Assembly: GCF_003111665.1 (NCBI RefSeq)
Contig: NZ_CP022188.1
Coordinates: forward strand, 3,224,001 to 3,288,000
From: Parazoarcus communis
GTDB taxonomy: Bacteria; Pseudomonadota; Gammaproteobacteria; Burkholderiales; Rhodocyclaceae
Direction of reading: 5' to 3'
Length of the DNA stretch: 64,000 bases
Within the stretch, counting starts at the first letter, position 1, and each line of letters starts with the position of its first letter. Below, in pieces: positions 55,364 to 63,328 of this stretch. The notes under the pieces are model-generated. The model was not told the DNA's origin. It saw nothing but the letters and a program-made list of their open reading frames with translations, and searched no databases. Position numbers and translations under genes: made by a program.

Positions 55364-56398
55364 TCAGTTGCGGCGTTCGACCAGTTCCCGGACCGGTGCG
55401 GGTAGCAGGGCGCGCAGGCGATTGCTGATTGCGCTTTCGTGGCGCTGCCAGACGATGCCCAGATAAACGACGGCGAGACCGATGAGGGTGAGGACGACCG
55501 GAAACAGCATGCTGTCCTTGAACACTTCGTTTGCCAGGTGTGCGAGGTAACCCGCCGCGCCCAGTCCGCCGAACACGGCAAAGACCCTGCGCGAGAGGGC
55601 TGCGCCGACGGCGATCATGATCAGGTTGATGCACAGGTAGATGAATTTGCTGAGCTCGCTGTCGGAATTCATCGACGACAGCCCGCCCCAGAACGCGATG
55701 ACGCCAAACAGATAGAGCCAGAAGGCGTAGTCCCTGACGTGCCGGGTTCGTACGTCCACCCAGAACGCGAGCAGGACCATGAACAGGCCAAACCAGAGCG
55801 AAACCAGTTTGCGCAACGCCCATCCGTGGTCGGCGTCGGCCGCGAGGAAGGGGGCGAGGTCCATGCTCATGTACCAGAGCGTGACGGCAACCGGCATGAC
55901 GAGGAAGGGCAGGCGATAGCGCCATAGCATGATCACTCCGCTCGCCAGGGTGGCGAACTCCATGAGCATCCAGCGCCAGTCGATGTGCGTATGGTATTCG
56001 CGGAAGACGCGGCCATCAGCCCAGAAGCCGAGGGCGGATTGCAGTCCATAGACCGCCAGGGGCGTAAGGGCGACAGCAAAGGTCGCCGTGATGCCGGCGG
56101 GGATCGGCAGGCGGTGGCGCTTGAGGAAGGATTCGGTGAGCCACAGGCCTGCGCCGGCATAGGCCAGTGCGATGAAGAACAGGCCCCATCCACCGAAGCG
56201 CTCCCAGCCGATGTTCATGAACAGGCTCATCGCACCGATCGCGATCAGTCCGCCAAGGTAGTAAAGGATGTGGGTGGCGCGAAAACTCGGGGTATTGCTG
56301 CCCTGGGCTAGCAGGAAGGTCCAGAGCTGGTCTGCCTGCTGCTCGGTAATCAGGCCCTTCGTGGTCGCATCCTTGAGGAGGCCCCGGTTCAATTCCAT
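55364..56398 (-). CDS. DUF2157-type membrane protein
   Basis: This 344-residue protein starts with a short soluble helix (LKDATTKGLITEQQADQLWTF) and continues with about nine to ten membrane segments, as in the DUF2157 family. No function is known. It is divergent from the glycine riboswitch and its gene. Confidence 0.8.
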   Translation of the reverse strand: MELNRGLLKDATTKGLITEQQADQLWTFLLAQGSNTPSFRATHILYYLGGLIAIGAMSLFMNIGWERFGGWGLFFIALAYAGAGLWLTESFLKRHRLPIPAGITATFAVALTPLAVYGLQSALGFWADGRVFREYHTHIDWRWMLMEFATLASGVIMLWRYRLPFLVMPVAVTLWYMSMDLAPFLAADADHGWALRKLVSLWFGLFMVLLAFWVDVRTRHVRDYAFWLYLFGVIAFWGGLSSMNSDSELSKFIYLCINLIMIAVGAALSRRVFAVFGGLGAAGYLAHLANEVFKDSMLFPVVLTLIGLAVVYLGIVWQRHESAISNRLRALLPAPVRELVERRN

Positions 56399-56623
56399 GC
56401 TGACTCCCGGAAGACAAAAACGTCATTGCGCACTAGTTTGTCATACATGGGCCTGATTCTTCGAGCCGTCGGGCCGCGCGCATTCCATTCATGGAGCGTG
56501 CCCGCATCGGTCACTTTCGGTGCTGCGCAAGGAACGCGCGTATGCCCGTTTGCCTGGGGGCGCTGCCGGAGCATGCGGACTGAGATTGACACGCAGTGTG
56601 AGGTGTCACGATAATCCACGCCT

Positions 56624-56820
56624 TCTGCGGGAGAGAGAGCTGCGAACATGCAGTCTCCGCCGAAGGCGCAAGCTCCCATAATCGCTCAGGCATACGGAAC
56701 CGCAGAGATCATTCGCCGACTGGAGAGCAGTCGAGAGTCACCCCGGTGGCTTTCGTCTCACCGAAGGGGCTGGCCCTGAAAAGGGCTGAAACTCTCAGGT
56801 AAAAGGACAGGGGGAGAGGC
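56624..56820 (+). promoter_or_regulatory. Tandem glycine riboswitch
   Basis: Two glycine aptamers stand in series ahead of the TRIC-family gene. Aptamer 1 (56624-56706) has a 7-base-pair P1 (tctgcgg / ccgcaga), gccgaaggcgcaagc and cgctcaggcatacggaacc. Aptamer 2 (about 56719-56820) has ctggagagc, caccgaaggggc and ctctcaggtaaaaggacag. The linker is about 12 bases. In the 3' part, caggggg (56808-56814) is exactly complementary to ccccctg (56867-56873), which touches the start codon, so the switch could act on translation. Confidence 0.93.
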
Positions 56821-56873
56821 GCAACGGACCACGCACGCGTGCGTGATTCGTCTTCCAACGGAGTCGCCCCCTG

Positions 56874-57542
56874 ATGTACCAGAGCCTTGCAAACCTTTTC
56901 CAGCCCCTGGCTGCGCAAAAGGTAGACCTTCTGCTTTTCATCTATCTGATTGCCATCGCCGCCGAAGCCATGTCTGGCGCACTTGCTGCAGGCCGTCGCA
57001 ACATGGACATATTCGGTGTTGCCGTGATTGCCTTCGTGACCGCGCTCGGCGGCGGCACCATCCGCGACGTGGTGCTGGGCAATTACCCGATTGGCTGGAC
57101 GCAACACCCTGCGTACGTCTATCTGGTGATCTCGGCGGGGCTGCTCACGACCCTGATCGCGCCGTACATCCATCGCATGAAGCGCGCCTTCCTGATCTTC
57201 GATGCGATGGGCCTGATTGCCTTCTCGCTCATTGGTTGCAACGTCGCCCTCAACCTGGATTATCCGATCGTCGTCGTTGTGATGTCAGGGATGCTGACCG
57301 GGATCTGCGGCGGCATTCTGCGCGACGTGCTGTGCAACCAGGTGCCGGTCGTGTTCCGGCGCGAGCTCTATGCGAGCGTTTCGCTCACTGTGTGCGCCTT
57401 GTTCCTCGTGCTGCGCGCAGCCGGGCTCGATTCCGATCTCAATACCGCGATCTGTTTCGTTGGCGGATTCATGTTCCGCATGCTTGCGATCCAGTTCAGC
57501 TGGCGCCTGCCGACCTTCTCCTACCAGCAGCGCTGGGACTAG
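56874..57542 (+). CDS. TRIC/UPF0126-family membrane protein
   Basis: This 222-residue protein has about seven membrane segments in two repeats, each with a glycine-rich GGGxxRD motif (GGGTIRDVVLG near 62-72 and GGILRDVL near 145-152). It belongs to the bacterial TRIC/UPF0126 family. The glycine riboswitch directly upstream predicts a role in glycine uptake or efflux. GGAG lies ten bases before the ATG, which itself is next to the ccccctg that can pair with the aptamer. Confidence 0.92.
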   Translation: MYQSLANLFQPLAAQKVDLLLFIYLIAIAAEAMSGALAAGRRNMDIFGVAVIAFVTALGGGTIRDVVLGNYPIGWTQHPAYVYLVISAGLLTTLIAPYIHRMKRAFLIFDAMGLIAFSLIGCNVALNLDYPIVVVVMSGMLTGICGGILRDVLCNQVPVVFRRELYASVSLTVCALFLVLRAAGLDSDLNTAICFVGGFMFRMLAIQFSWRLPTFSYQQRWD

Positions 57543-57805
57543 TGCGGGCGCGTTTCTGAATGCCTGCGGGGATATGGCCGCCTTGACCCCGCACCTTTCG
57601 CAAACTAGCCTCAGTAGTGTGTGTTCGATGAACTTTCAGCAAATTTGCTGAAGCTCGAGCAGGTTCCAGGCTCATCGTAAGCGTTTGGGCAACAGGGCAT
57701 TGCTGCATCTTTCACACTGAATCTGGTATGGCCGGTCGAGCCTGCAGGCTGACTTTCTGGCTGTCAATTGCCGCTTGATAACCCAAACCTGCAAAGGAGG
57801 ACATC

Positions 57806-58420
57806 ATGGCAAACTGGCAGATCGAAGGGCAGTACATGGAGACATGCAACTGTACCTATCTGTGCCCCTGCGCAGCGTCGAACCTGACCGCGCAGCCCAC
57901 TGAAGGCGACTGCAAGGCCGCCATTGCGATGCACATCACCAAGGGGGAGAAGGACGGGCTCAAGCTCGACGGGCTGTCCTTCGTCGTGATGCTGCATTCG
58001 CCCCACGCGATGGCGGAGGGCAACATGGTGGTGGGCCTGATTGTCGATGAGAGTGCGTCGGACGCGCAGGTGGAGGCAATCAGCGCCATCGCAACCGGCG
58101 CCGCCGGCGGGCCGATGGCAAACCTTGCGCCCCTGGTCGGCAGCATGGCGGGGGTCGAGCGACGGCCGGTTACTTTCGACGTCGATGGCATGAACTTTGC
58201 CGTCAAGGCTGGTGAGCTGGTCGACCAGGCTTGCGAAGGGGTCGCCAGCGGCGTGCGTCCGGACGAGCCGCTCTTCCTTGAGAACACCGTGCATCCGGTC
58301 AGCAGCCGGCTGGCGCTGGCCAAGGCGACACGCTCCATCTTCAACGTGTTCGGGATCAACTGGTCGGATACCAGCGGCACGCGCAACGCCCACTTTGCAC
58401 CCTTCGCATGGACAGCTTGA
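57806..58420 (+). CDS. DUF1326-family protein with C-x-C-x3-C-x-C motif
   Basis: This 204-residue soluble protein has ETCNCTYLCPC near the N terminus, with Cys14, Cys16, Cys20 and Cys22. The four cysteines look like a metal or redox site. The rest matches DUF1326 as I know it, with PMANLAPLVGSMAG in the middle. AAAGGAGG precedes the ATG. The next gene overlaps by 13 bases, so the two products are probably made together and cooperate. Confidence 0.88.
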   Translation: MANWQIEGQYMETCNCTYLCPCAASNLTAQPTEGDCKAAIAMHITKGEKDGLKLDGLSFVVMLHSPHAMAEGNMVVGLIVDESASDAQVEAISAIATGAAGGPMANLAPLVGSMAGVERRPVTFDVDGMNFAVKAGELVDQACEGVASGVRPDEPLFLENTVHPVSSRLALAKATRSIFNVFGINWSDTSGTRNAHFAPFAWTA

Positions 58421-59199
58421 GCGCTGCCCGTCACGGCGGCGGTATCGAGGCGGTTCTGCGCAAGGATCGCTGGCTCGCCATGCTCGGGCTTGGCGCGGTG
58501 GTGTTGCTGTCGTGGCTCTACCTGTGGCACAGCGCGGCGGGAATGGATCACGCAGGCATGGCAATGGCGAGCATGCCGCGCGCGACGGATGCCACTGCGC
58601 TGCTTCTCACCTTTGTGATGTGGACGGTGATGATGGCCGGCATGATGCTTCCCAGCGCAGCCCCCACCATCCTCATGTACGGCACCCTGGTTCGAAAGAA
58701 CGGTGCAGTTGGCAAGATCCTGCCGGGCGTGTGGGTCTTTGCCGCCGGCTATCTGCTGATGTGGGCGCTGTTCAGCGTCGCGGCCACGCTGCTGCAGGCG
58801 GGGCTTGAATATGCGTCGCTGCTTACGCCTGAGATGGCAACGGCGAGCGCCGGGCTTGGCGCCGTGGCCTTAATTGCAGCCGGGGTCTATCAACTTACAC
58901 CGTTCAAGGAGGCCTGCCTCGGCAAGTGCCGCAACCCGCTCCAGTTCTTCATGACGCGTTGGCGTGACGGGACGGGCGGTGCGTTCAGAATGGGGCTCGA
59001 ACACGGCGCCTGGTGCGTCGGCTGTTGCTGGGCGCTGATGCTGCTGCTCTTCGTGGCCGGCGTCATGAATCTCGTCTGGGTCGCCCTGATCGCCGCCTTC
59101 GTCTTCGTCGAGAAGGTGTTCCCCGGCGCCCGCATGCTTACGCGCGCCTCGAGTGCCGCACTGATCCTGGCAGGATTGTTCCTGCTCACGAGGATCTAG
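58408..59199 (+). CDS. DUF2182-family integral membrane protein
   Basis: This 263-residue protein has about seven membrane segments and a Met/His-rich loop (H41, M46, H48, M51, M53, M56) like those of copper-handling proteins. Later come EACLGKC (about 168-174) and GAWCVGCCW (about 200-208), conserved cysteine pairs of the DUF2182 family. It overlaps DUF1326, its frequent neighbour. Transport or insertion of a metal is a reasonable guess. Confidence 0.88.
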   Translation: MDSLSAARHGGGIEAVLRKDRWLAMLGLGAVVLLSWLYLWHSAAGMDHAGMAMASMPRATDATALLLTFVMWTVMMAGMMLPSAAPTILMYGTLVRKNGAVGKILPGVWVFAAGYLLMWALFSVAATLLQAGLEYASLLTPEMATASAGLGAVALIAAGVYQLTPFKEACLGKCRNPLQFFMTRWRDGTGGAFRMGLEHGAWCVGCCWALMLLLFVAGVMNLVWVALIAAFVFVEKVFPGARMLTRASSAALILAGLFLLTRI

Positions 59200-59617
59200 T
59201 TCGCAAGCTTTCCACAGTGCAGTGATGTGTCGCTTAGGCGGTGTGCCTGTCGCGCTCAGAACAGTCGAGATGTCTCCAGGCGCCTGACAGGGTGGCGTTC
59301 ATGTGCCGATGGAACCGCCATTTCAGTCCGGATAGGTCAGTGAGTGGGTCGATTTTCGTCGGCTTGTGATCGTGCTCTCAATCGCGACTGTCATGAAGCC
59401 CATATCAATATGCTGTTAGAAAGTCAATGTGTTATTTGCATAATATTGTTTGAACCAATGATACGTTTCTGGTAGGTTTCAAATCGCTATGACATAGCCA
59501 AATTGATTGAATTTGGCATTGCTTGGCAAGGTCACAGCACATGCAAGCGATGTGAATGGTTACTTACCGTGCCAGTCAGGGCGCCTGCGCTATCCCATGT
59601 TCAGGAGAAACGAGAAG
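59200..59617. other. Gap before lipoprotein gene
   Basis: This 418-base gap has no credible gene. Its right half (59390-59520) is clearly AT-richer than the neighbouring DNA and should contain the promoter of the lipoprotein/FlgO-like pair. Confidence 0.4.
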
Positions 59618-60313
59618 ATGAATAAGCAGTTGGTCGGCCTTTTTGCCGTGGCCGCGCTGATGACAGGGTGCGCCACACCGTATTCCGAAGCTCCGATATC
59701 GAGCAACTTTCCGACGACCAAGCAACTCCAGCTGAGAACTGCTGGGCATTGGACGACGATCGCGCAGGACGTCGCGAACCAGCTGACCGCCCGTCTTCCT
59801 GAGAAGGCAAAGGTCTATGTGAAGGTGCCCGCAAAGAGCACACCGTTCGAACAGGCGTTCTCTGGCCAACTGACGACTTCGCTGACCAATGCCGGTTATG
59901 CAGTGATGAAGTACCCGGACGGTGCTCTGCTGGTCGAGGTGGATACGCAGGCCGTGAAGTTCTCGGCAGAGCGGCCCCGTCACCAGTATGCCGGTACCGC
60001 GACAACGCTTGGTGCCGGTCTCTGGGCTATTCATGATGTCGTGATCAACACCTCGCCGGGCGCTGGTGCGATGCTCGGCCTGGCCGCCATCGATGCAATG
60101 ACTTGGTTCAGGTCAGAGGTGTCCTCCGGCGCGGCGCCGCGGACCGAGATCATTGTCAGCGCGAGCGTTTCCAACGCGAATCAGTACCTTGCACGCACGA
60201 CCAGCGTCTATTACATCGCTGAGGATGATCACGGCGCGCACAGTTCGCTGTACGGCGCTGGCAGCGATGGTGCAGCCCGGTTGAAGACCTTTGAAGTGAA
60301 GGGGGCTGAATGA
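59618..60313 (+). CDS. Lipoprotein of unknown function
   Basis: This 231-residue protein has a lipoprotein signal with lipobox LMTGC, so Cys18 would be acylated. The mature part has no domain that I recognise; a conserved-looking hydrophobic stretch with glycine (about 125-170) may insert into or lie on the membrane. CAGGAGAAA precedes the start. Its stop overlaps the next start by four bases, so the two products are coupled and may form one complex. Confidence 0.85.
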   Translation: MNKQLVGLFAVAALMTGCATPYSEAPISSNFPTTKQLQLRTAGHWTTIAQDVANQLTARLPEKAKVYVKVPAKSTPFEQAFSGQLTTSLTNAGYAVMKYPDGALLVEVDTQAVKFSAERPRHQYAGTATTLGAGLWAIHDVVINTSPGAGAMLGLAAIDAMTWFRSEVSSGAAPRTEIIVSASVSNANQYLARTTSVYYIAEDDHGAHSSLYGAGSDGAARLKTFEVKGAE

Positions 60314-60879
60314 TGGTGCAACACACATTTCTCAAGGCTGCGTGTGTTGCGGTGTTGAGTCTGGCAATTGCGGGCTGTTCGACCGAAAGTTCGGTTGCGC
60401 GAAAGACTGCAACCTACGAAGAAGCCGCAAACAATCCGTTCGTGCCGGCCAACTACCGGGCGGCTGAAGCGCTTCTGGGGCAATTGCAGGGCAAGCTTTC
60501 GCCCGATCAGCCAATGATCATTGCGACGGTGGTCAGTATCGATGCGCTCGAGCGTTCTTCGACGCTTGGCCGTCTCGTCTCGGAGCACGTATCGGCGCGC
60601 TTCTCGCAGGCTGGGCACAAAATGGTGGAGATGAAGTTCCGCAACAATGTTTACATGTTGCGGGACCAGGGCGAGATGATGCTGACGCGTGAAATCCGCG
60701 ATATCGCAAAGTCACATGACGCCCAGGCCGTGATCGTCGGTACGTATGGCGAGAGCAGCGACTTCATTTTCGTCAACCTGAAAGTGATTGAGCCCAGCAC
60801 GAACGTTGCGCTCGCTGTGCACGACTATGCTCTTCCGATTGATGCCAACACGAAGGCGATGCTGCGCACTGCGCGCTAG
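60310..60879 (+). CDS. FlgO-like lipoprotein
   Basis: This 189-residue protein has a lipobox (AIAGC, Cys23) and a FlgO-type fold: PMIIATVVSIDALERSSTLGRLVSEHVSARFSQ and a later VIVGTYGESSDFIFVNLKVI. Vibrio FlgO is an outer-membrane protein needed for flagellar stability. No flagellar gene is in the window, so a different envelope role with the preceding lipoprotein is possible. Two ATG codons overlap the upstream stop. Confidence 0.85.
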   Translation: MMVQHTFLKAACVAVLSLAIAGCSTESSVARKTATYEEAANNPFVPANYRAAEALLGQLQGKLSPDQPMIIATVVSIDALERSSTLGRLVSEHVSARFSQAGHKMVEMKFRNNVYMLRDQGEMMLTREIRDIAKSHDAQAVIVGTYGESSDFIFVNLKVIEPSTNVALAVHDYALPIDANTKAMLRTAR

Positions 60880-61270
60880 TCTGGCCGCTGTAAACGCAAG
60901 TCCGCAGCAAGTCCGGGCGCACTGACAGCGCTCAGGTTTGCTGCGGATTTCTTGTTTCAGGAGCGCCTCAACGAGCGCGGTCTGCCGCAAGTTACTGCTG
61001 GATGGACTGGATGTAGTAGACCAGTTCCAGGATTCTGCCGCGGATCACTTTCTCGTATTCGCCGGCATAGGCGCGGGGGCTGCTGGGTTGGTCCATCAGG
61101 TAGCGATTGCCCCACACGGGCATCGCTCTATCGCCATGCACTTCGATGGCCGCTCTGCCGTCGATGACCTGGAAGATTCTCAGGAAAGGAAATTCGCCGG
61201 CCTTAAGCGTTGGATACTGAGCGGTGCTGTTCCTCGCGATGGCCGTCAAGTCCGAAGGCTTTGGCGTTAG

Positions 61271-62594
61271 CAGGGTGATGCAAAAGTCAGTGAACGATCC
61301 ATCAAGCTGCTTGTCATAGAACCATCTCCAAACTCCTTGTACTGCAACGATGCGCGGCCAACTCGACCCCCAGTCCTCGATGTTCCATTATTTCTCGCCG
61401 GAATCGCGTGTGCCTGCCGATCATCCGCTGCGACGGGTGAAGCGTTTGGCGGATCGAGCCCTTGGTTTGATTTGCGCGGAATTGGATGCGCTTTACTCGT
61501 CGGTCGGCCGTCCGTCGATTCCGCCAGAGCGTCTGCTCAAGGCGCAATTGCTGATCGCGCTGTATTCGGTTCGCTCCGACCGGCAGTTCTGCGAACAACT
61601 CGACTACAACATCCTGTTCCGCTGGTTCCTCGACATGGATCTCGAGAGTCCGACGCTGGACCAATCGAATTTCAGCCGTCTGCGTGAGCGCCTGGTCGCC
61701 ACTGACGTAGCCCGACGCTTCTTCGACGAGGTCGTCAATCTGGCCCGGAAGCAGAATCTGCTGTCCTCGGACCATTTCACGGTAGACGGCACGCTGATCG
61801 ACGCCTGGGCCTCGTTCAAGAGCTTCAAACGCAAGGACGGGACCCCGCCCAATGACGGTGATGATGGCACGGGGATGGTCGACTTCAAGGGCGAGAAGCG
61901 CTCGAACGCCACGCATCAAAGCACAACGGACCCCGAGTCCCGCCTCATGAGAAAGGGCAACGGCCAGCCGGCCAAACTCAGCTACGGCGGACATGTGCTC
62001 ATGGAAAATCGCAACGGGTTGTGCGTCGATATCCTCATCACCGAATCGATTCAGGCCGAGCACCGTGCGGCCCGGCAGTTGCTCACGCGAGCGCGACGCA
62101 GGCACATTCACCCCGAGACACTGGGTGCGGACAAGGGCTATCACGTGAAGGCGTTCGTCGAGCATCTGCGCGAGCATCAGATCCGTCCGCACATTGCACG
62201 CATCAAGGGTCGGAAGACACCTGGACTGGATGGGCGAACCACCCGGACCGAGGGCTACCGGGTCAGCCAGCGAAAGCGAAAGCGCGTTGAGGAAATATTC
62301 GGCTGGTTGAAAACGGTCGGCGGGTTGAGAAAAACCCGCTTCATCGGCCAGGCGAAGACCCAGATGGCGGCCTTTATTTCCGGCGCTGCATACAACCTGC
62401 TCCGAATCGCGAAATTGAGCGTTACGGAGGTAAAGGCATGAGTGCAGGCGCACAAAATAGCCTTCGCGGCCGCCGTTGCGGCCACGAAGGCTATTCGAAA
62501 GTGGCGAGAAAGCTATTTCGGAAAACGATGTCACGATGAAATTCGACCTGAACCTCAATGCTGACGCGGAATCGCCGGTTTTTGCATCATCCTG
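61271..62594 (+). mobile_element. IS5-family insertion sequence (1324 bp)
   Basis: The ends carry inverted repeats: caggGtgatgcaaaa on the left and caggAtgatgcaaaa read inward from the right (14 of 15 match). TTAG stands directly outside each end (61267-61270 and 62595-62598), a 4-base target duplication that fits the YTAR target of the IS5 group. One transposase gene fills the element. An internal 10-base-pair hairpin (62457-62494) follows it and may stop transcription. Confidence 0.93.
61350..62441 (+). CDS. IS5-family transposase
   Basis: This 363-residue DDE transposase has an N-terminal region MFHYFSPESRVPADHPLR (DUF772-type) and a DDE-1 catalytic domain. The first Asp lies in HFTVDGTLIDAW (about residue 147), the second in TLGADKGYH (about 266), and the Glu in RKRVEEIFGWLK (about 312-320). 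The open frame is unbroken, so the element may be active. Confidence 0.95.
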   Translation: MRGQLDPQSSMFHYFSPESRVPADHPLRRVKRLADRALGLICAELDALYSSVGRPSIPPERLLKAQLLIALYSVRSDRQFCEQLDYNILFRWFLDMDLESPTLDQSNFSRLRERLVATDVARRFFDEVVNLARKQNLLSSDHFTVDGTLIDAWASFKSFKRKDGTPPNDGDDGTGMVDFKGEKRSNATHQSTTDPESRLMRKGNGQPAKLSYGGHVLMENRNGLCVDILITESIQAEHRAARQLLTRARRRHIHPETLGADKGYHVKAFVEHLREHQIRPHIARIKGRKTPGLDGRTTRTEGYRVSQRKRKRVEEIFGWLKTVGGLRKTRFIGQAKTQMAAFISGAAYNLLRIAKLSVTEVKA

Positions 62595-63043
62595 TTAGAA
62601 ACTTCGCCAGAGGGCCATCGCCCCGTCCGCCCACGCCGTGGCACGAAAGACAGGACATGCGGTATTCGTCAGCTCCAATGGTTTCTTCTTCGGCCATGAC
62701 GTTGCCGACCCCGAGCGTCAACACAGCAATGAGCCCGACGCCGTATGACTTCGCAATTTTCTTTGCGCTAATGAATTGAGTCACCGTTTACCCTCCTCGT
62801 TGTCCAGCATCTCGAAGAGATCCTGGTTGCGCGGGGGAGGCATCGGTGATTGTGTGTTGAAAGAATAATCCGATGAATGCGTTCATCCTCCCCGCGATGT
62901 CGAGCGCCGCGGAATGCAGCGTCCGACACTTCGACGATAGGGAATGTGGCCGATGAATTCCATACCGCTGCTGCGGTATTTTTGGGGCAGATCGGCTAGC
63001 GGCTGGGTGAGGCTTTTCTGGTGTCAGGCGGAAAAGGCCGGGC

Positions 63044-63328
63044 TTAATGCCTGTGACCGTGGCCGTGCTTGTGGTCGGGCTTTGCTGCAGGCGGTTCGGG
63101 TTCTGCCTTGGGGTAGCGGATGACGGTGACGGTTTCGTCGGGTTCGAACCAGAACTCGTTGTTGGGTGGGTCGAAGCGGCCGATGGTCAGCACGATCAGT
63201 CCATCGACCTGATTGACGCGGGTGATGGTCTCCCACGCAAACGTGGGGTGGGGGTTGGTACCCGGACCATCGTAGATGTGGTCCTCGGGCTGGACTTCGG
63301 ATGCAGGGATCGAAATTCTGTTCGTCAT
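63044..63328 (-). CDS. Small protein with His-rich C terminus, unknown function
   Basis: This 94-residue protein has no domain that I recognise. The middle contains alternating hydrophobic strands (LIVLTIGRFDPPNNEFWF) that suggest a small beta-barrel. The C terminus, HKHGHGHRH, is likely to bind nickel, zinc or copper. No signal peptide is present. A clean start with AGGAG-type sequence upstream and a regular codon choice support a real gene. Confidence 0.6.
   Translation of the reverse strand: MTNRISIPASEVQPEDHIYDGPGTNPHPTFAWETITRVNQVDGLIVLTIGRFDPPNNEFWFEPDETVTVIRYPKAEPEPPAAKPDHKHGHGHRH

Larger units (their letters stand above)
60992..62784 (-). pseudogene. c-type cytochrome gene split by an IS element
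   Basis: The 5' part (62784-62595) encodes a signal/anchor helix and the heme motif CLSCH (45-49), ending at AKFLT. The 3' part (61270-60992) continues PKPSDLTAIARN and ends ILELVYYIQSIQQ, with MPVWG supplying the likely axial Met. Removing the insertion and one copy of TTAG restores a single frame of 154 residues. The protein would be a small monoheme periplasmic cytochrome, perhaps membrane-anchored. Both halves are otherwise intact, so the disruption looks recent. Confidence 0.93.
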
